A stretch of DNA of 64,000 bases, taken from the NCBI GenBank assembly GCA_020746875.1, contig JAGTJL010000004.1, positions 2,480,001-2,544,000 of the forward strand. The letters are read 5' to 3'. Shown in pieces: positions 35,495-47,057 of this stretch; within the stretch, counting starts at the first letter, position 1; every line of letters starts with the position of its first letter. The notes below the pieces were generated by a model. It ran no database searches. It saw only the letters and a program-made list of their open reading frames with translations, and was not told where the DNA came from. A program made the translations under genes and the position numbers. The stretch is from Rhexocercosporidium sp. MPI-PUGE-AT-0058. Lineage: Eukaryota > Ascomycota > Leotiomycetes > Helotiales.

Positions 35495-36450
35495 TTAACC
35501 CTCCACGAGACGCTTAAACTTCTTCTCAGTAACCCACATCCTAAGGACCCCATTATCTTCTCTATATTTCTCGACAGTTCTTCCATTGACCTCCCTCAAC
35601 ACAAACCCCTTCGCTCTGTCACGATCATACTCCTGGGTGAGGGTCTCGCAGTACTTCAGCGTCTTAGCCTCGGCGTTCTTAGCGATCGAGTGCCCGGTTG
35701 GCCGAACCAAACCCGTGATCATGTAGACCTGCTTCAGGTTGACGAACTGCTTAGTGGCGAGGTCGATATGGCGAGTTGCGTGGGCAGAAGCGGTGGGGTG
35801 AGAGCGCTCCTTTGGGTCTTTGTCGAAAGCTACTGCGAGGAAGGGCAACGTCTTCTTGAGTTGTTCGGTGTCGCTGCACAAGAAGTTATTATGAATGCTT
35901 CTTAAAGCTTTAGGGTTAGATCAGAAAATCTGATCTCTGATCTCTGATATTAAGAGTCTTAGAGAGTGCCAGCGAAGGTAACTTACCAACCCATCCAGAC
36001 GGATCCAGCGAAGAATCTATCCATAACCCAGAGAGAGTCAAATAACAGGATGTCGTTTTTGATGTTGAAGTACACCTTGCTCTGTAGTTGCTCTTCGAAA
36101 CATCCTCTCCGGAGATTTTGGATGAAATTTCGAGAGTCTCGGTTGACGTGCTAGAGAGCAGGAATGATGGAGACAGCCTTGAGGTATTTCCCGAGCTGGT
36201 CTTCGTGGATAAAGTCGCGGGTTGCGACTGGATTGTTGTCTTGGCAGATCCTGACGATGAGGCTGTATTCCATCGAAGCTTTGTAGATCTGATCTCGGAT
36301 CTCCAAGGGCAGATCGGAGAGTTGGATAGCTGGCCGATTTGAAGATAATCGGGTCAAGGAAGGTGGAGTTGAGGTCTGTGAGGTCGAGAACGACGAGGTG
36401 GCGGCCAGTAGCGCCAGAGGCTCTGGACGGGAGGGCAGTGGAAACGTCAT
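35495..36450 (-). pseudogene. 2EXR-domain gene with one in-frame TAG
   Basis: The exons are 36450-35987 and 35873-35495, with an intron from GTAAGT to GTGCAG. The first exon carries SDLPLEIRDQIYKASMEYS, then IIPAL, a TAG at 36153-36151, and HVNRDSRNFIQNLRRGCF, the second conserved block. It then reads KVYFNIKNDILLFDS, the third. The second exon (TEQLKKTLPFLAVAFDK onward) stays open for 126 codons. The stop falls inside the domain, so a truncated product would lose most of it. Everything else, including splice sites, is intact. The intron contains a palindromic run of ATCAGAG repeats. Confidence 0.7.
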
Positions 36451-37124
36451 GAGAGGCGGTAATGTTGATTTCTTGGGTGTTGTAATATTAAGCAGCGCCC
36501 GGTTGAAGAGGAATTGATGTCCTCTTGCGTGGTCTGTTATCGAAATAAAGTCTCTCAAGGTGAGAGGTTGTTTACTAAGTACCTTCAGCGGTGGGATTGA
36601 AATGGGAAGTTTTTTCACCGAGGGTGAGCATTCCTGAGCGTGGGTTGAGCATCGCCTGTACACACCAAACAATCTAACTTCGTTACGAGGTAAAGAAGTA
36701 CTGTAACTCGCAAGGACACGGTAGAGTCAGCCTAAGCATACTTTTAAGAGGCCATTTTAGCACCCATGGAGACTCGTTTTGGCTCCTCCAGAACTATTTT
36801 TGGATCCACATTCGCGCCATAGCACCTGATTTATTCGACTCGCTTGGAACAGAACGCACAGACCATTATAGGAGCGGAGAGTAAAAGAATTAATTTGCCA
36901 ATTTTCATTTCATAGATTTAGAAATCACCCCTCCTTTACATCAAAATGTTACGTACCTATTGATTGAGATTCCTGCCAGTAACCTATGAATCTACCCCCC
37001 CCCCCCCCCCCCCCCCCGAAGTATGTCAAGAACGCAATCGATCGATATTTCACAACTTGGTTCCTAGGTACTGTACACCGCAAGGCCCCCCGCATGCAAT
37101 TGGATCTCCAATTTTCAACTCACC
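36451..37124. other. intergenic, divergent promoter region
   Basis: This spacer separates the minus-strand 2EXR gene from the plus-strand HET gene and contains the long C tract. Upstream coding for either gene cannot be excluded. Confidence 0.4.
36995..37017 (+). repeat. poly-C homopolymer tract (about 22-23 C)
   Basis: An uninterrupted run of about 22-23 cytosines lies about 110 bases upstream of the HET start. Runs this long are rare, are prone to replication slippage and are also prone to sequencing error. Confidence 0.9.
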
Positions 37125-39570
37125 ATGCAACAATTTATCGCTTGCTCGAGAGATGCGTTTTTCTTTGGAGAACCTGATGAAATCGTTCTCAGGAATTACG
37201 ACTACCTGTTACCAGAAGATTGTCTACCACTCAATCAAGTACGTCTCCTTGTCTCAGACCCCACGTATGGGTATCGATATAAGCTTCTTTGGGACGGCAT
37301 TTCCTCCTTTGTCGAGGACCACTTAATCAAGGACCTAGAGCTGCCCGGTTACTGGGGCAAGTGGGATCGAGACTACTATGTCGCGCTAGTGGTCATTGCA
37401 AACGGGCTATTGTTCGTGGAAGTCCGTCAGAGTAGGAATGCCAAAGGTGGGGGTCTGGAGTTGGTAGAGCCTGCCGGCAGTTTGCATATTCAGTTTTATC
37501 TTCCCGCAACCGCGAGTGGTGAGTGTGTTGGACCTATCACTTGTTTCTTCCCCTTAGGATGTTGACTGACTAGGATTTGGAATAGTAGACCAAAGTCCAT
37601 TTATATGGCCAGCGGTTGGCAGGGCGTCTGATATTCCGGAAGATCTTACTACATCAGATCTGTCATTGGCGGCCCAATGGCTAAATGATTGTATGGCCGG
37701 ATCTGGGAAGCACCATAATTGTCGCATCGATAAAGAACCTCCTTTCTTGCCTACTCGAGTGATAGACGTTGGGTCCTCGGACGGCGAAGCTCGTTTGTAT
37801 ATATCTCACCCAGGAGAAAAAGCCCATTACATTGCACTAAGCCATTGTTGGGGAGGAATGGTGCCTATTATGAACACTGTGGCGACTATGCACGAGCTCG
37901 TAGAAAGATTGCCATTGGAGATTCCGAAGACGTTCGCGGATGGAATTGCCGTGACAAGGACCATGGGACAGAGATATCTATGGATAGATTCGCTTTGTAT
38001 CTTGCAAGACTCGGCCTCGGACTGGATTGATGAATCTACCAAGATGGACCAGGTGTATTCTCAAGCGCTTTTTACCATCGTTGCAGATGCCGCTGAAAAT
38101 AGCTCTTCCGGCTTCCTCGCACCGCCCGCACGAAGCGTCCGAAAGCATAAAACACTGCTTTGTAACCTCCCTACCTCGCCAGATGGAACATCTCCATACG
38201 CGGAGATTCACATACGGGATAGAGGAGACTTGGCCTTCCAGCTTCCCTATCATGACCACTATGCTGACAACGGGTCTGAGACAGTCAGCTTATACTTCTC
38301 TCACCATTCGGAAATTCCTCCCCCCATACGCAGTAAACTATCGACACGAGCCTGGGCGTTCCAGGAAAGACTCTTGTCCCCACGTACCCTACACTTCGGC
38401 CCCAGCGAAATGGCATGGGAATGTCGCGCCCTCTGCGCCTGTGAGTGCTCCGCGACAAACGAACGCACGAGTCGCATCACAAGTCTCCTAAAAGGCTCTA
38501 TTGCCATCCAGCCTTCCCTGGCCACTACCACCGAGTCCAAGTCACCGCAAAGTGTCCTTCGCAGCATGAATAATTCATGGCAGCGAGAAATTGTCGAGGA
38601 ATACACCCGTCTGGACCTCACCCGCGCCGCCGACCGTCTCTCTGCTCTTGCCGGCATAGCAACCAAGGCACTGTCCCTTCGCCCAGACGACCAATATATA
38701 TTCGGCATGTGGCGTAACACGATTCGAGAATGCCTCTCCTGGTACACGACCCCGGACCATCCAAGCCATCGTCTTCGTCCCGTGTTTGAAAGCGAAAGTC
38801 CAGCGCCGAGTTGGTCTTGGATGTCCGTATCTGGACAGATAAAACATGCGCGTATAGCCTCCGTCCCCAGCGATGCATCGTTTATAGACGTCCTCGACGT
38901 ACACAACGCCCCCGATCAGCTTGCCTCTCAAAGTCGCGGATGCGGATGGTGCATCTTGGCCGAGGGATACCTGGTGCCTATCCAGAGTGTGTGGTTCCAG
39001 CCGTGTAAAGAGGTGATGGTGGAAGACTGCACTTGGGAGAGCTGGTCGACGGCGTGCTACAGGGTAAAATGGCCGCTGAATGTCAGGCTGCCGGAGAACT
39101 GCGTGGTGATACCGGATGTGCATCATGCAGTGGCTGTTTCTGATACGAGCATAAAACTAGACAGGCTCGATGGGTTAGAGGACCTTGCAGATATGGAGTT
39201 GGTTATGTTACTGACGGCTTTGTCGAAGGGAGTTGTGTTTGGATTGGTGTTGAAGCGACGGGGTGTAGGTGCGGTTGTTGGTTCGGGTATGGACTTGCTA
39301 AAAGTTGATGCTAGCGATTTGGAGGACGCTCGTGATGACTTTGATAAAGTGTTAGGACACGCGGGTGGGGATCCGGATGGGAATTTGGATGAGTATGAGC
39401 GGGTTGGGTTTGTGAATGGGATGGATTCTCTTGGGAGTGTTATAGTATGTTGGTCTTCGACCCCACAGTCGATTGAACCGCTGTTCGACGTGGACTGGGA
39501 GCCTGATGAGGGAGTTGAGGGTATTCTTGAGGGTGCTGGTATTAGGAGGAGTAAGTTGAAGATTTGGTGA
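37125..39570 (+). CDS. HET-domain protein
   Basis: Two exons (37125-37518, 37586-39570) give 792 residues. The intron splits a Val codon, and splicing produces ASGVDQSPFIWPAVGRAS, the usual pre-HET linker. The HET core starts at about residue 212 with HYIALSHCWGG. It continues with PKTFADGIAVTRTMGQRYLW, IDSLCILQD, and MDQVYSQALFTIVADAAEN. Further conserved points are STRAWAFQERLLSPRTLHFG and DRLSALAGIA. It is a full-length member of the common fungal HET class. HET proteins mediate vegetative incompatibility and cell death in characterised cases. The extreme N-terminus (first about 100 residues) is not typical, so the true start could differ. Its position among 2EXR genes suggests a shared accessory region but not a shared function. 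Confidence 0.9.
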
Positions 39571-42242
39571 GTAAATCTGACTCACTGGGATGTTTTTAAA
39601 AGAAAGTGAAAGCAAAAGGTATGTGGAACTAGCGCGTTCTTAAAGAGGAACAGGTTCAAGTTATCTGCGAGGAGAAACATGACAAGATTCAAAAAATTCT
39701 CGCCAACGAGAAGCTCCAGCCAATACCTGTAACCACTATTATACGGACAACATCCAAAACGCTCGAGAGGATTCGTTCCAGTGCTAGACGTCGAAAAGCT
39801 TTTAAACATTACTTGCCACAATTTCTTAGCTGCTCAATCTTCTTTAGCACCAATCTTTCAGTCTCCTTAGCATTGCCAATTCACAGTAAACGTCACCCAG
39901 GTGGTGCATAACATAATAACGACTTGAATCACCAGCCATCACAGCCAACTCAAGTTCTAGATACTCCAACGCCTTTCCTCTTACAATTGGGGTCAGCCCG
40001 AAAGTAAACGCCAACTTATTTGCTTTAAGTTAACAAACTTGGCACGTAAAAGCTAATGGTTGGTGTATGTCTTATGCGTCAGCTCAAAACATCCACAGCA
40101 TCTTTTCTTGAACTGTTTTGTATATGGGATTAAAACGCCCTCCGAAACTCATAAGCTTGGTGAAATCTAGACTGGTAATTTTTCACATTATCGCTTTCTA
40201 TCTAGTTGTCTGTGCAATTTCTATTTTACAAAACTCCAAATATTGGTAAAATGAATCACAAACGGGATTACGTTGCGCTCGACATTCATCCTGTAAGGCC
40301 TACACTACCCTTTAATCTAATTTATATAATAATGATTTCCAAGAATCCGAAGGAACAATACACCGATCACAGGATAACATCCAAATTTAACCCAGAAAAG
40401 CGGACTAATAACTGCGTATGGCTCACAACAGCATAGCCTCTCAAGCTTCCAAACGTTAACGAACTAGTGAAAAAAAAAGAAAAAAAAACTAGGTATAAAC
40501 AACCGATAAACCCTAGCGGTGCTTATCATGATGAAATCTTGGCGCTACTAAAAGCTATACATGACAAGATGAACTAAGGCGTGCACTAATTACTGGACAC
40601 AAGGCAAAGGCCACAGTTTAGAAAAACGTGCACACAAGGATTCGAAATTTCCCGAGTATGGGGCTATGTGCTACAGCCGTGTCGGCTTAGGGCATTGTGT
40701 TGTTGTTTTCAAGATGGGTAGGGATTCGGAAAGGGCGAAGATCACTACAAGTTGCTTCCAATGGGTTGACGATGGTCTTGATGTCCACGAGGATGTTAAA
40801 CGGAGCGTTAAAATTGCACCATGGTGTGGTATTTCGTGAAGCCTCCACAGCAGCAGGACAGCTCCTCGAATACGACTAGGATACGCGCAAGTAGCGTCTC
40901 TTGTGTATATGGCTTGAGACTCCCCTGCCCATTAGCGTTTTGCCGATGATTTACTGCTTCAAGTACATGATTTATAGATGTCGTAGGTCCGGCGTTAGTG
41001 ACGTTAAAGCCAATGCCTTCCAAGGTGACTCAGGAATCTCATCTCAAATTTTCATACGGAGGAACTCTCACCAACAACGAGGTAATACTCTTCCCCATCA
41101 TCACTGCACTGGACAAGGATCCCTCCAATCTTCACAAATCTGCTTTGACCGAGCGTAGCGGGATCTTCAACATCTGGAGCAATATTAAAATTCTCGCGCG
41201 CAGTACTGTACGTGAAGGGACTTGCCTCGCTCACTATCGCTGGTTCTGACGCTCGACTTCGCTTGGTCTTGGAGGGAAACTAGAATAAGACTTAGAAATA
41301 TGAGGAGCTTGTCACTGCTACGCATCAAGAGGCAAGCTTAGCTCCAGAGCCTGTTGTGAAGGAGGTTTATGAGTTGCCTGAGATTGTGGTTTTGAAGTCC
41401 AAAGATCTCAAGGATGCTGTGGCAAGACGCTAGATTGGGAATACGGACGGGTAGTACATGAAGGAGAGACCACTCGGCATGGATGGCTTTCAAATGCAGA
41501 GTAGGTTTTCTAGGAAGTCGGAATCACAATAAAGCATTGAAAAAGCTTATTGGAATCTTATAATAGAAGTGTTAGGCAAACCGAGGGTATCTGAGCTGAT
41601 GCAGCGCTGCCAACACGCTTTCAAATTGTTCCCCTATCCCATTACCACTGTGAGACAAGCACAAAGACACTAAAAAGCCTTAAGAATATGCATACCATAA
41701 GGTATCTCTGTATATAACTAGATTCATACGATCATTTTATCCAATCTCTTAATACTTCTAGCTGCTTTCAGCTTTTTACAGTTTCTTTGCGTCTTTGCCT
41801 TCTTGTTTTTTGCCCTCTCCAACGTGACCATGCAAACCACTGCGGTACATTGAAATTTAACGAACGAAGATTTGAGCAGCATGTTGGAACTTTATTATGG
41901 AGACTATTCAACTGACTGCCTAGTGAATGTTTGTTTTGTTTCTCATATCTCTGCCGGCCGAACTCTGTCATTGGCTCTCGAAGCGACCACGCTAGCTGCA
42001 TTATCGTCTCCATCGCACCCTCCCTATTGCAAGAAAACTCGAAAGCTCAGCATCAATCAATATATTGTGACGTTTCTCAAAGCAGTACCTACATCGATAC
42101 CCAGTGCTCTCTTGCAGAGCAAATCTTCCTAGAATCACTGGCAAGTCGTGAAATCTCTACCTGCAACACAATAGCTGACACACGCAGCTTCTACGCGTCG
42201 CTGGAGAGACCACCTGCGCGGCTTCGAACCTGCACTGCCAAC
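39571..42242. other. intergenic
   Basis: No complete gene is found. Short protein-like pieces occur near 41234-41052 (minus) and around 41296-41433 (plus, PEPVVKEVYELPEIVVLK) and may be relics. The sequence from 42060 to 42242 is open in frame with the next gene but lacks an ATG. Confidence 0.4.
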
Positions 42243-43109
42243 ATGGTCAACCTTGATACACCCTTGTTGACAGATCTCGAGATTGCTCGGCGAGGTGCGA
42301 GAGACGCTGCCGTCGCCATAGCCCAGGAAGCTGCAGGAAGAGCCTTTCCACCATTCCCAGTCGCGCCTCGGATTGTCCCTGTGATGGCATCCGCAGCGTC
42401 ATCTCTAAGCACAATACCAGAATCCCAGCCTCTCACCACTTTCCACCCATTCCCTAACCTTCCCATGGAGCTACGCACTCTAATCTGCAGCTACAATCTC
42501 CCCAGCAACCGCCTAGTCAAAATCTCTTCCGACGACTACACCTTCACAACTAAGAACGAGTTGACAAACGAGATCACAGAAGTGGATTTCTTCCGCGCAA
42601 TGGCCAGAATGTGGATTTCACCTTTAGCTGCGGTCTGCACCGACACTCAACGTGTTGCAAGAGCCTCTACATACATCACGGGTTTCCGCCTCAAGTACAT
42701 TCCATTGTACTTCGACTTCGACAACGATACGCTGTTCTTTGAGGATGCGGCTGCATTGATTTCGCTGATGGGACCGATTCGAACTTTTGAGCCTCGGGAT
42801 CACACTGAGGAGGAACAAATTGCGGCTGCGTTCAATCGCAGGGGCCCAAAGAATGTTGTGTTGGCTGGACCTGTTGCGGCTTACGAGGAGATCTACTCGG
42901 TTCTTCGTCACTTTGCCTGGTTGGACACTTTGATCATGCAGGAGCCTCGTAGATCCCGCCAAACACCCCTAGCACGTGTGACTCAAAATGAGAATGAGAT
43001 CAGAGCTGCTTTGGAAGATGGCTGGGAGGGAGTTCGGGGACCGAACGCAAAACTGCCACTTGTTCGTTTTCTGCCTCGTCAACATATCGAGTTCATGGTA
43101 TCATCCTAG
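42243..43109 (+). CDS. 2EXR-domain protein
   Basis: This single exon encodes 288 residues. ATG 42243 (CCAACATGG) is the first methionine in a frame that extends upstream without one. The domain starts with TFHPFPNLPMELRTLICSYN near residue 61, then AAVCTDTQRVARASTYITGF and LYFDFDNDTLFFED. The following GPKNVVLAGPVAAYEEIYS matches the post-domain region of the broken 19341 copy. It is uninterrupted and GC-rich in coding style, so it is probably functional. The N-terminus is Ala/Arg-rich (ARRGARDAAVAIAQEAAGRA) and may form a helix. The function of the domain is unknown. Confidence 0.85.
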   Translation: MVNLDTPLLTDLEIARRGARDAAVAIAQEAAGRAFPPFPVAPRIVPVMASAASSLSTIPESQPLTTFHPFPNLPMELRTLICSYNLPSNRLVKISSDDYTFTTKNELTNEITEVDFFRAMARMWISPLAAVCTDTQRVARASTYITGFRLKYIPLYFDFDNDTLFFEDAAALISLMGPIRTFEPRDHTEEEQIAAAFNRRGPKNVVLAGPVAAYEEIYSVLRHFAWLDTLIMQEPRRSRQTPLARVTQNENEIRAALEDGWEGVRGPNAKLPLVRFLPRQHIEFMVSS

Positions 43110-44106
43110 CCTGAACATCGTTTTACCTTTCGAGAGCGTGGAAAATGATGGCTTCGAGAAAAATGAATGACACGAGGCTGGTACTATGAGATTTGGGCAT
43201 GTTCTTTAGGGTTTGGGAATTTTTTGGAGAGTATTGTTGGATAGTAAGGACGCTGTGAAGAGGTCACAAAGTTAACTACTGTTTTTGAGTAGGTTCAATG
43301 GATCACGATGAGCCATTTCATGGTTGGCGAGTTTTCAAAGTGGTTTCTGTATCATGATATGTAATTACTACGATGAGTCTTCTATTCTGACGAAGCCTTC
43401 TCCGTCTTCCAAAGGTTGACTGAGTAGGTAGACTTCGCACCGTTAGCCGCAAGCGGAACGATAATTACAGTATTATAAGACTATAGAATGAGAAATATCC
43501 CTCGCGAATCCATTCATTATTGCAGACTGCAGTTTGGCGAGCGATCAGAACATTGAGAAACCAGGATCTTCTGACCACCGAGCCCGTAATTGTTGGTCGG
43601 CCTTCTAGCATCATCGAACAAAACGAATCAAGACGCAACCTAGGAAGAAGCAATTCATCAAGCTACATAAATTCTGTTCCCTAAGTGCGCTTATTCGTCC
43701 TCCGCAAGGCATTGAAAAGTTGCTGGGGATAGCTTAGGGTCATCTGCATTTTTAGAAATACCATATTTCTGCTCCCATCATCTTACCATGTTACGAGAGC
43801 CATTAACATCGTAAAGCAAGCGGCCCTCGAAGAACATGTTGCAGCCAGGACCAAATAAAAGTATTCATAATTCCTTAATGCGACCGTAGAAGAGCATCAA
43901 CTCGAAAGTACTTATGCTGACAATTAAATTCCGAACTTTATCAAATAATTTATGAGTCTCTATAATGACTCTGTCTAAAACAAGGCTAAACTCGGAGGTT
44001 TTCTCCGGAGAGAAGAATGAGTCTAAATGATAGGCACCAAGTAATACTAATGAGTCTTTATTCTAATGGAAACACAATGGGCCTCGTAGAATCTTTGTGC
44101 CGAGAA
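43110..44106. other. intergenic
   Basis: No gene is supported. Confidence 0.45.
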
Positions 44107-44331
44107 TCACCTTGTATGTTTTCTTTGCGACATCTTTTGCTTCCCTGCACGATGAAGGAGTCCAGGCAGGAATAGACGGCGAATCCGGTCTTGCTCTCTC
44201 ATATATCTATGGTTTCTGGGTTCTGTTCCCTTAACGGCGTCTGCATAGATGATAAGGCGGAGGCCAAGGGGAAGCTTTAGGAACGGCTTGAGTTCGTCCA
44301 AAGTAGGGTCGATGCTAGGGTGTTGATCCAT
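44107..44331 (-). pseudogene. 2EXR-domain gene fragment
   Basis: The frame from ATG 44331 reads PFLKLPLGLRLIIYADAVK, a recognisable 2EXR start with Gly replacing the conserved Glu. It ends after about 60 residues. A neighbouring frame carries VQGSKRCRKENIQ, resembling the second block, so a frameshift lies near LLH. Beyond that no family sequence remains. Confidence 0.6.
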
Positions 44332-45580
44332 CGCGACGGAGGATTGTTAGACAAAATAGGCTAGCATTTTGTAGATAATCTTAGGATTAGTGTCACTGTA
44401 TATGAGCTCGTCAATATCGAGGTGGTATTGTAGACTTGAAAAGGAGGTTGGTGTCTGGCCCAGACAAGATAAACTACAAGCCCAGGATAGTCTCCCGCAA
44501 AATGCCGGCGGAGGAAACTAGATTAGCGGTACTTGCGCGTACTAGTTATCCTGTTGATCAGATCTGAGTTCCAGCAGACTTTATTTTGAAGTTTGATTGA
44601 GGAAAGAAAATGAACTGGGTTCTTCTATAGTGCCAATTAACGACACTGAAAGGCAAGGTCTGGCGCCGGCAGCCGTGAAAGAATGAGAGAATACCTACCT
44701 TCGAAGCCTAGTATTGTAGTCGAGTATGAGGAGGGATGTTTATAATGGAGTCAATATTGCACCAAGTCCAGCAAAAGTCATATTTGAAAGATCGTTCATC
44801 AAGCAGGTGGCAGAGAGGCTCGATCATAAGCAAGCGGGGCCTGGATTAGCGTCGGGATTCACACGCCTTCAAATTCTCGAGTCAGAGTGACTAATTAATG
44901 CAAATTGGCTACTGGAAAATCCAAGTCTTGATTTAAGACAATTCTCAGTGATGAGCTGTGGTGTTTGTGAGATTATCCTTATCTCCGGCTTTTGACCTGC
45001 AACTTCTTCCTTCAGATTGAAAGTAGGCTACGTGCCTTACCATCTACAGACACATCACTATTCTGACCATCGCTCAGTGGATATATATTCGTATCTAGCG
45101 ATCCCTTCTATATACGTACCTAAAGTGATACGAATTATTGAGGAGCTATTTGGGCAAGAAGCGATGGAGATCTGAAGTGTTCCTTCCATTTATTGACATT
45201 TAGCTCTGGCACTATTTTAAGCGAGCTCTGGCGGCTACCACTCAAGAACTTTTCTAGACACGCGCCCCCATCTTCTACTCAATACCACAAGATCACCGAC
45301 CCACAATTGCAAGACCCAGGGCAAAGTGTGAAAGGAACGCTTTGGCCTCAGCAATACTACAATCTGCGACATCTGCGAAGCCTTCACAATGTTGCCAGGC
45401 ATACCTTTAGTCGGCCAAAGGTAATGCCATTTTCCCTTTTTTTTACAGCCCAAATACGAACCATGAAGCAAGCTGCTGACATTCGAGACTTTTAGTTTCC
45501 AACAATTCAATACTCTGGCCTCATATTGACACCACCTCCTCTCTCAAAATCGAACCCGCCAAGACCACATCCTCCACCAG
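44332..45580. other. intergenic
   Basis: No gene is supported. Scattered open frames lack an ATG or protein-like sequence. Confidence 0.45.
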
Positions 45581-46204
45581 CTAGCTTCGTCCTTCTTTCG
45601 ATTCATTCACACTCGTCCCAAGGCTGCCTCGGGAATTTGGCTTGAAGTATGGGAGTTTACGCCAAGGAATCCGAGATTTGTTGTTATAGGTTTTAAGGAT
45701 GGTCATACTCTATTGAACATTGGTCAACGCGTTACGATATCTGCCAAAGGCCACACAATCTTACAGATCAGTAGAATTTCCCGAGTTGGCTTGAAATATT
45801 ATGAACTTGTCTTGAGGGAGGAACCCGGCGCGCAATATATTTACATAAACTGGGAAGATGATACAATCCCAATTCCTTGCGCGATGATGGACATCTTATT
45901 ATTCAAGACCGCCCGAAATGTAAGATGCCCATGGGATACTTCAGCAACTGCAAATTCACAGCTGCGGAAGAGTTTGAAATTTCTAGAGCTGAATATAGAA
46001 AATACCTACTACGACCTTACGCAAGCAAAGAGAGCGATTATCAATTTCACGAATCTGGAAGAGGTTACTGTTTGCATTTTGCTATCTAAGAACGTACGCA
46101 CGTGCTTGGACAAGAGGAACTTAATAAAGGACTTGCGCAGATGGTTTTACGAGAGAAATTCTCATGGAAGAGTACCAAGTATCAAGTATGTTAGCCAGGG
46201 ATAA
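45581..46204 (+). pseudogene. 2EXR-domain pseudogene (frameshift in the domain hallmark)
   Basis: One frame reads SFDSFTLVPRLPREF, preceded by an in-frame TAG (45582-45584). The next frame picks up LEVWEFTPRNPRFVVIGF and stays open for 190 codons to 46204. The single-base shift falls inside the first conserved motif near 45635. The second half is divergent: the expected second and third blocks are weak (QISRISRVGLKYYELVL, IYINWEDDTIPIPC). This is an older or faster-evolving copy than those with lone stops. Confidence 0.6.
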
Positions 46205-46418
46205 ATGGGAGAAATGTGAGGAAATAAAGTACGGGCCTCCCAAATGAGGAACTGCAATATCGATTGACAGAGCTAACTATTCGAGAGTCAATTTACAGAA
46301 ATTAAAGTATACTTTCGAGTGGTCTCTTTTTCATGGGTTGTTACCCGGAAAGTATTGATTAATAGCGCAAAGGGAACACATCATAAACGACAATACTGTT
46401 TCTAGGCGCAGTGGCTTC

Positions 46419-46426
46419 TATCTGGA
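46419..46426. repeat. left 8-bp target-site duplication
   Basis: TATCTGGA directly precedes the left inverted end of the hAT element and matches the copy at 49369-49376 perfectly. Confidence 0.95.
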
Positions 46427-46673
46427 CAGAGTGGCCATTAAGTCAGTCAGGATCAGTCGATTACATTAGTTGCCTCTTAACATAAACGTTATTAGTTGAG
46501 CCCTAGCCCTAATTAAGTCAGTTATATATAAGCTCAATTAATTAGTAACTAATTAGTTAATAATATTAATTTTTATAATTTTGGGGTAAGTTTTAGTATT
46601 AAAAAAGAGTAGTTTTGGAGGCTTTACGATTCTGTCGAAGGCGGTGAGACTTAATTAAAAGTCTAAGTTAATA

Positions 46674-47057
46674 ATGTTTAGTCCACTCCTTGCTTTAGAA
46701 TTAATTAATAACTTTACTAATATGACTTCCTTACGCGTATCTCTGATTAATCTAATTGATTCAAAAGATAAAGCATTACTTATTCTATCTCAGTCTACAA
46801 TTATAAACGCTTTCGGTATACTGATAGCTCCAGCGGCTTTAAAACGACCTAATATACTAAGAGACCGCTGCTCTCGGCTACTTACAACTTATAATAACTT
46901 TTACAACCCTAATAAGCCTGCTAACGAGTTAAATAAGGCGGATTACTCTCCTTACGCCTTTAAAGAGCCTCTTTTTAATAACCGGCCTATTAAATTAAAT
47001 AAGTTACCTGCCGAGCATACTATTGCGGGCGCATCGAAGCGGAAAAGAGTTCAATAG
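46674..47057 (+). pseudogene. surviving open frame inside the hAT element
   Basis: A 127-codon frame starts at ATG 46674 within very AT-rich sequence. It is protein-like in parts (DSKDKALLILSQSTIINAFG, FKEPLFNNRPIKLNKLPAEH) and ends in a basic ASKRKRVQ. It probably encodes an N-terminal or accessory part of the element's original protein. Whether it is expressed is unknown. Confidence 0.4.

Noticed and set aside
38301..39126. Long minus-strand frames of up to 201 codons
   Set aside because: Antisense shadows of the second HET gene.
41052..41234. Protein-like 60-codon minus-strand frame
   Set aside because: Starts at a non-ATG codon and cannot be linked to other exons; an overlapping plus-strand frame looks equally good.
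41296..41433. Plus-strand piece with PEPVVKEVYELPEIVVLK
   Set aside because: Looks protein-derived but has no start and no identifiable neighbouring exon; left as a possible relic only.
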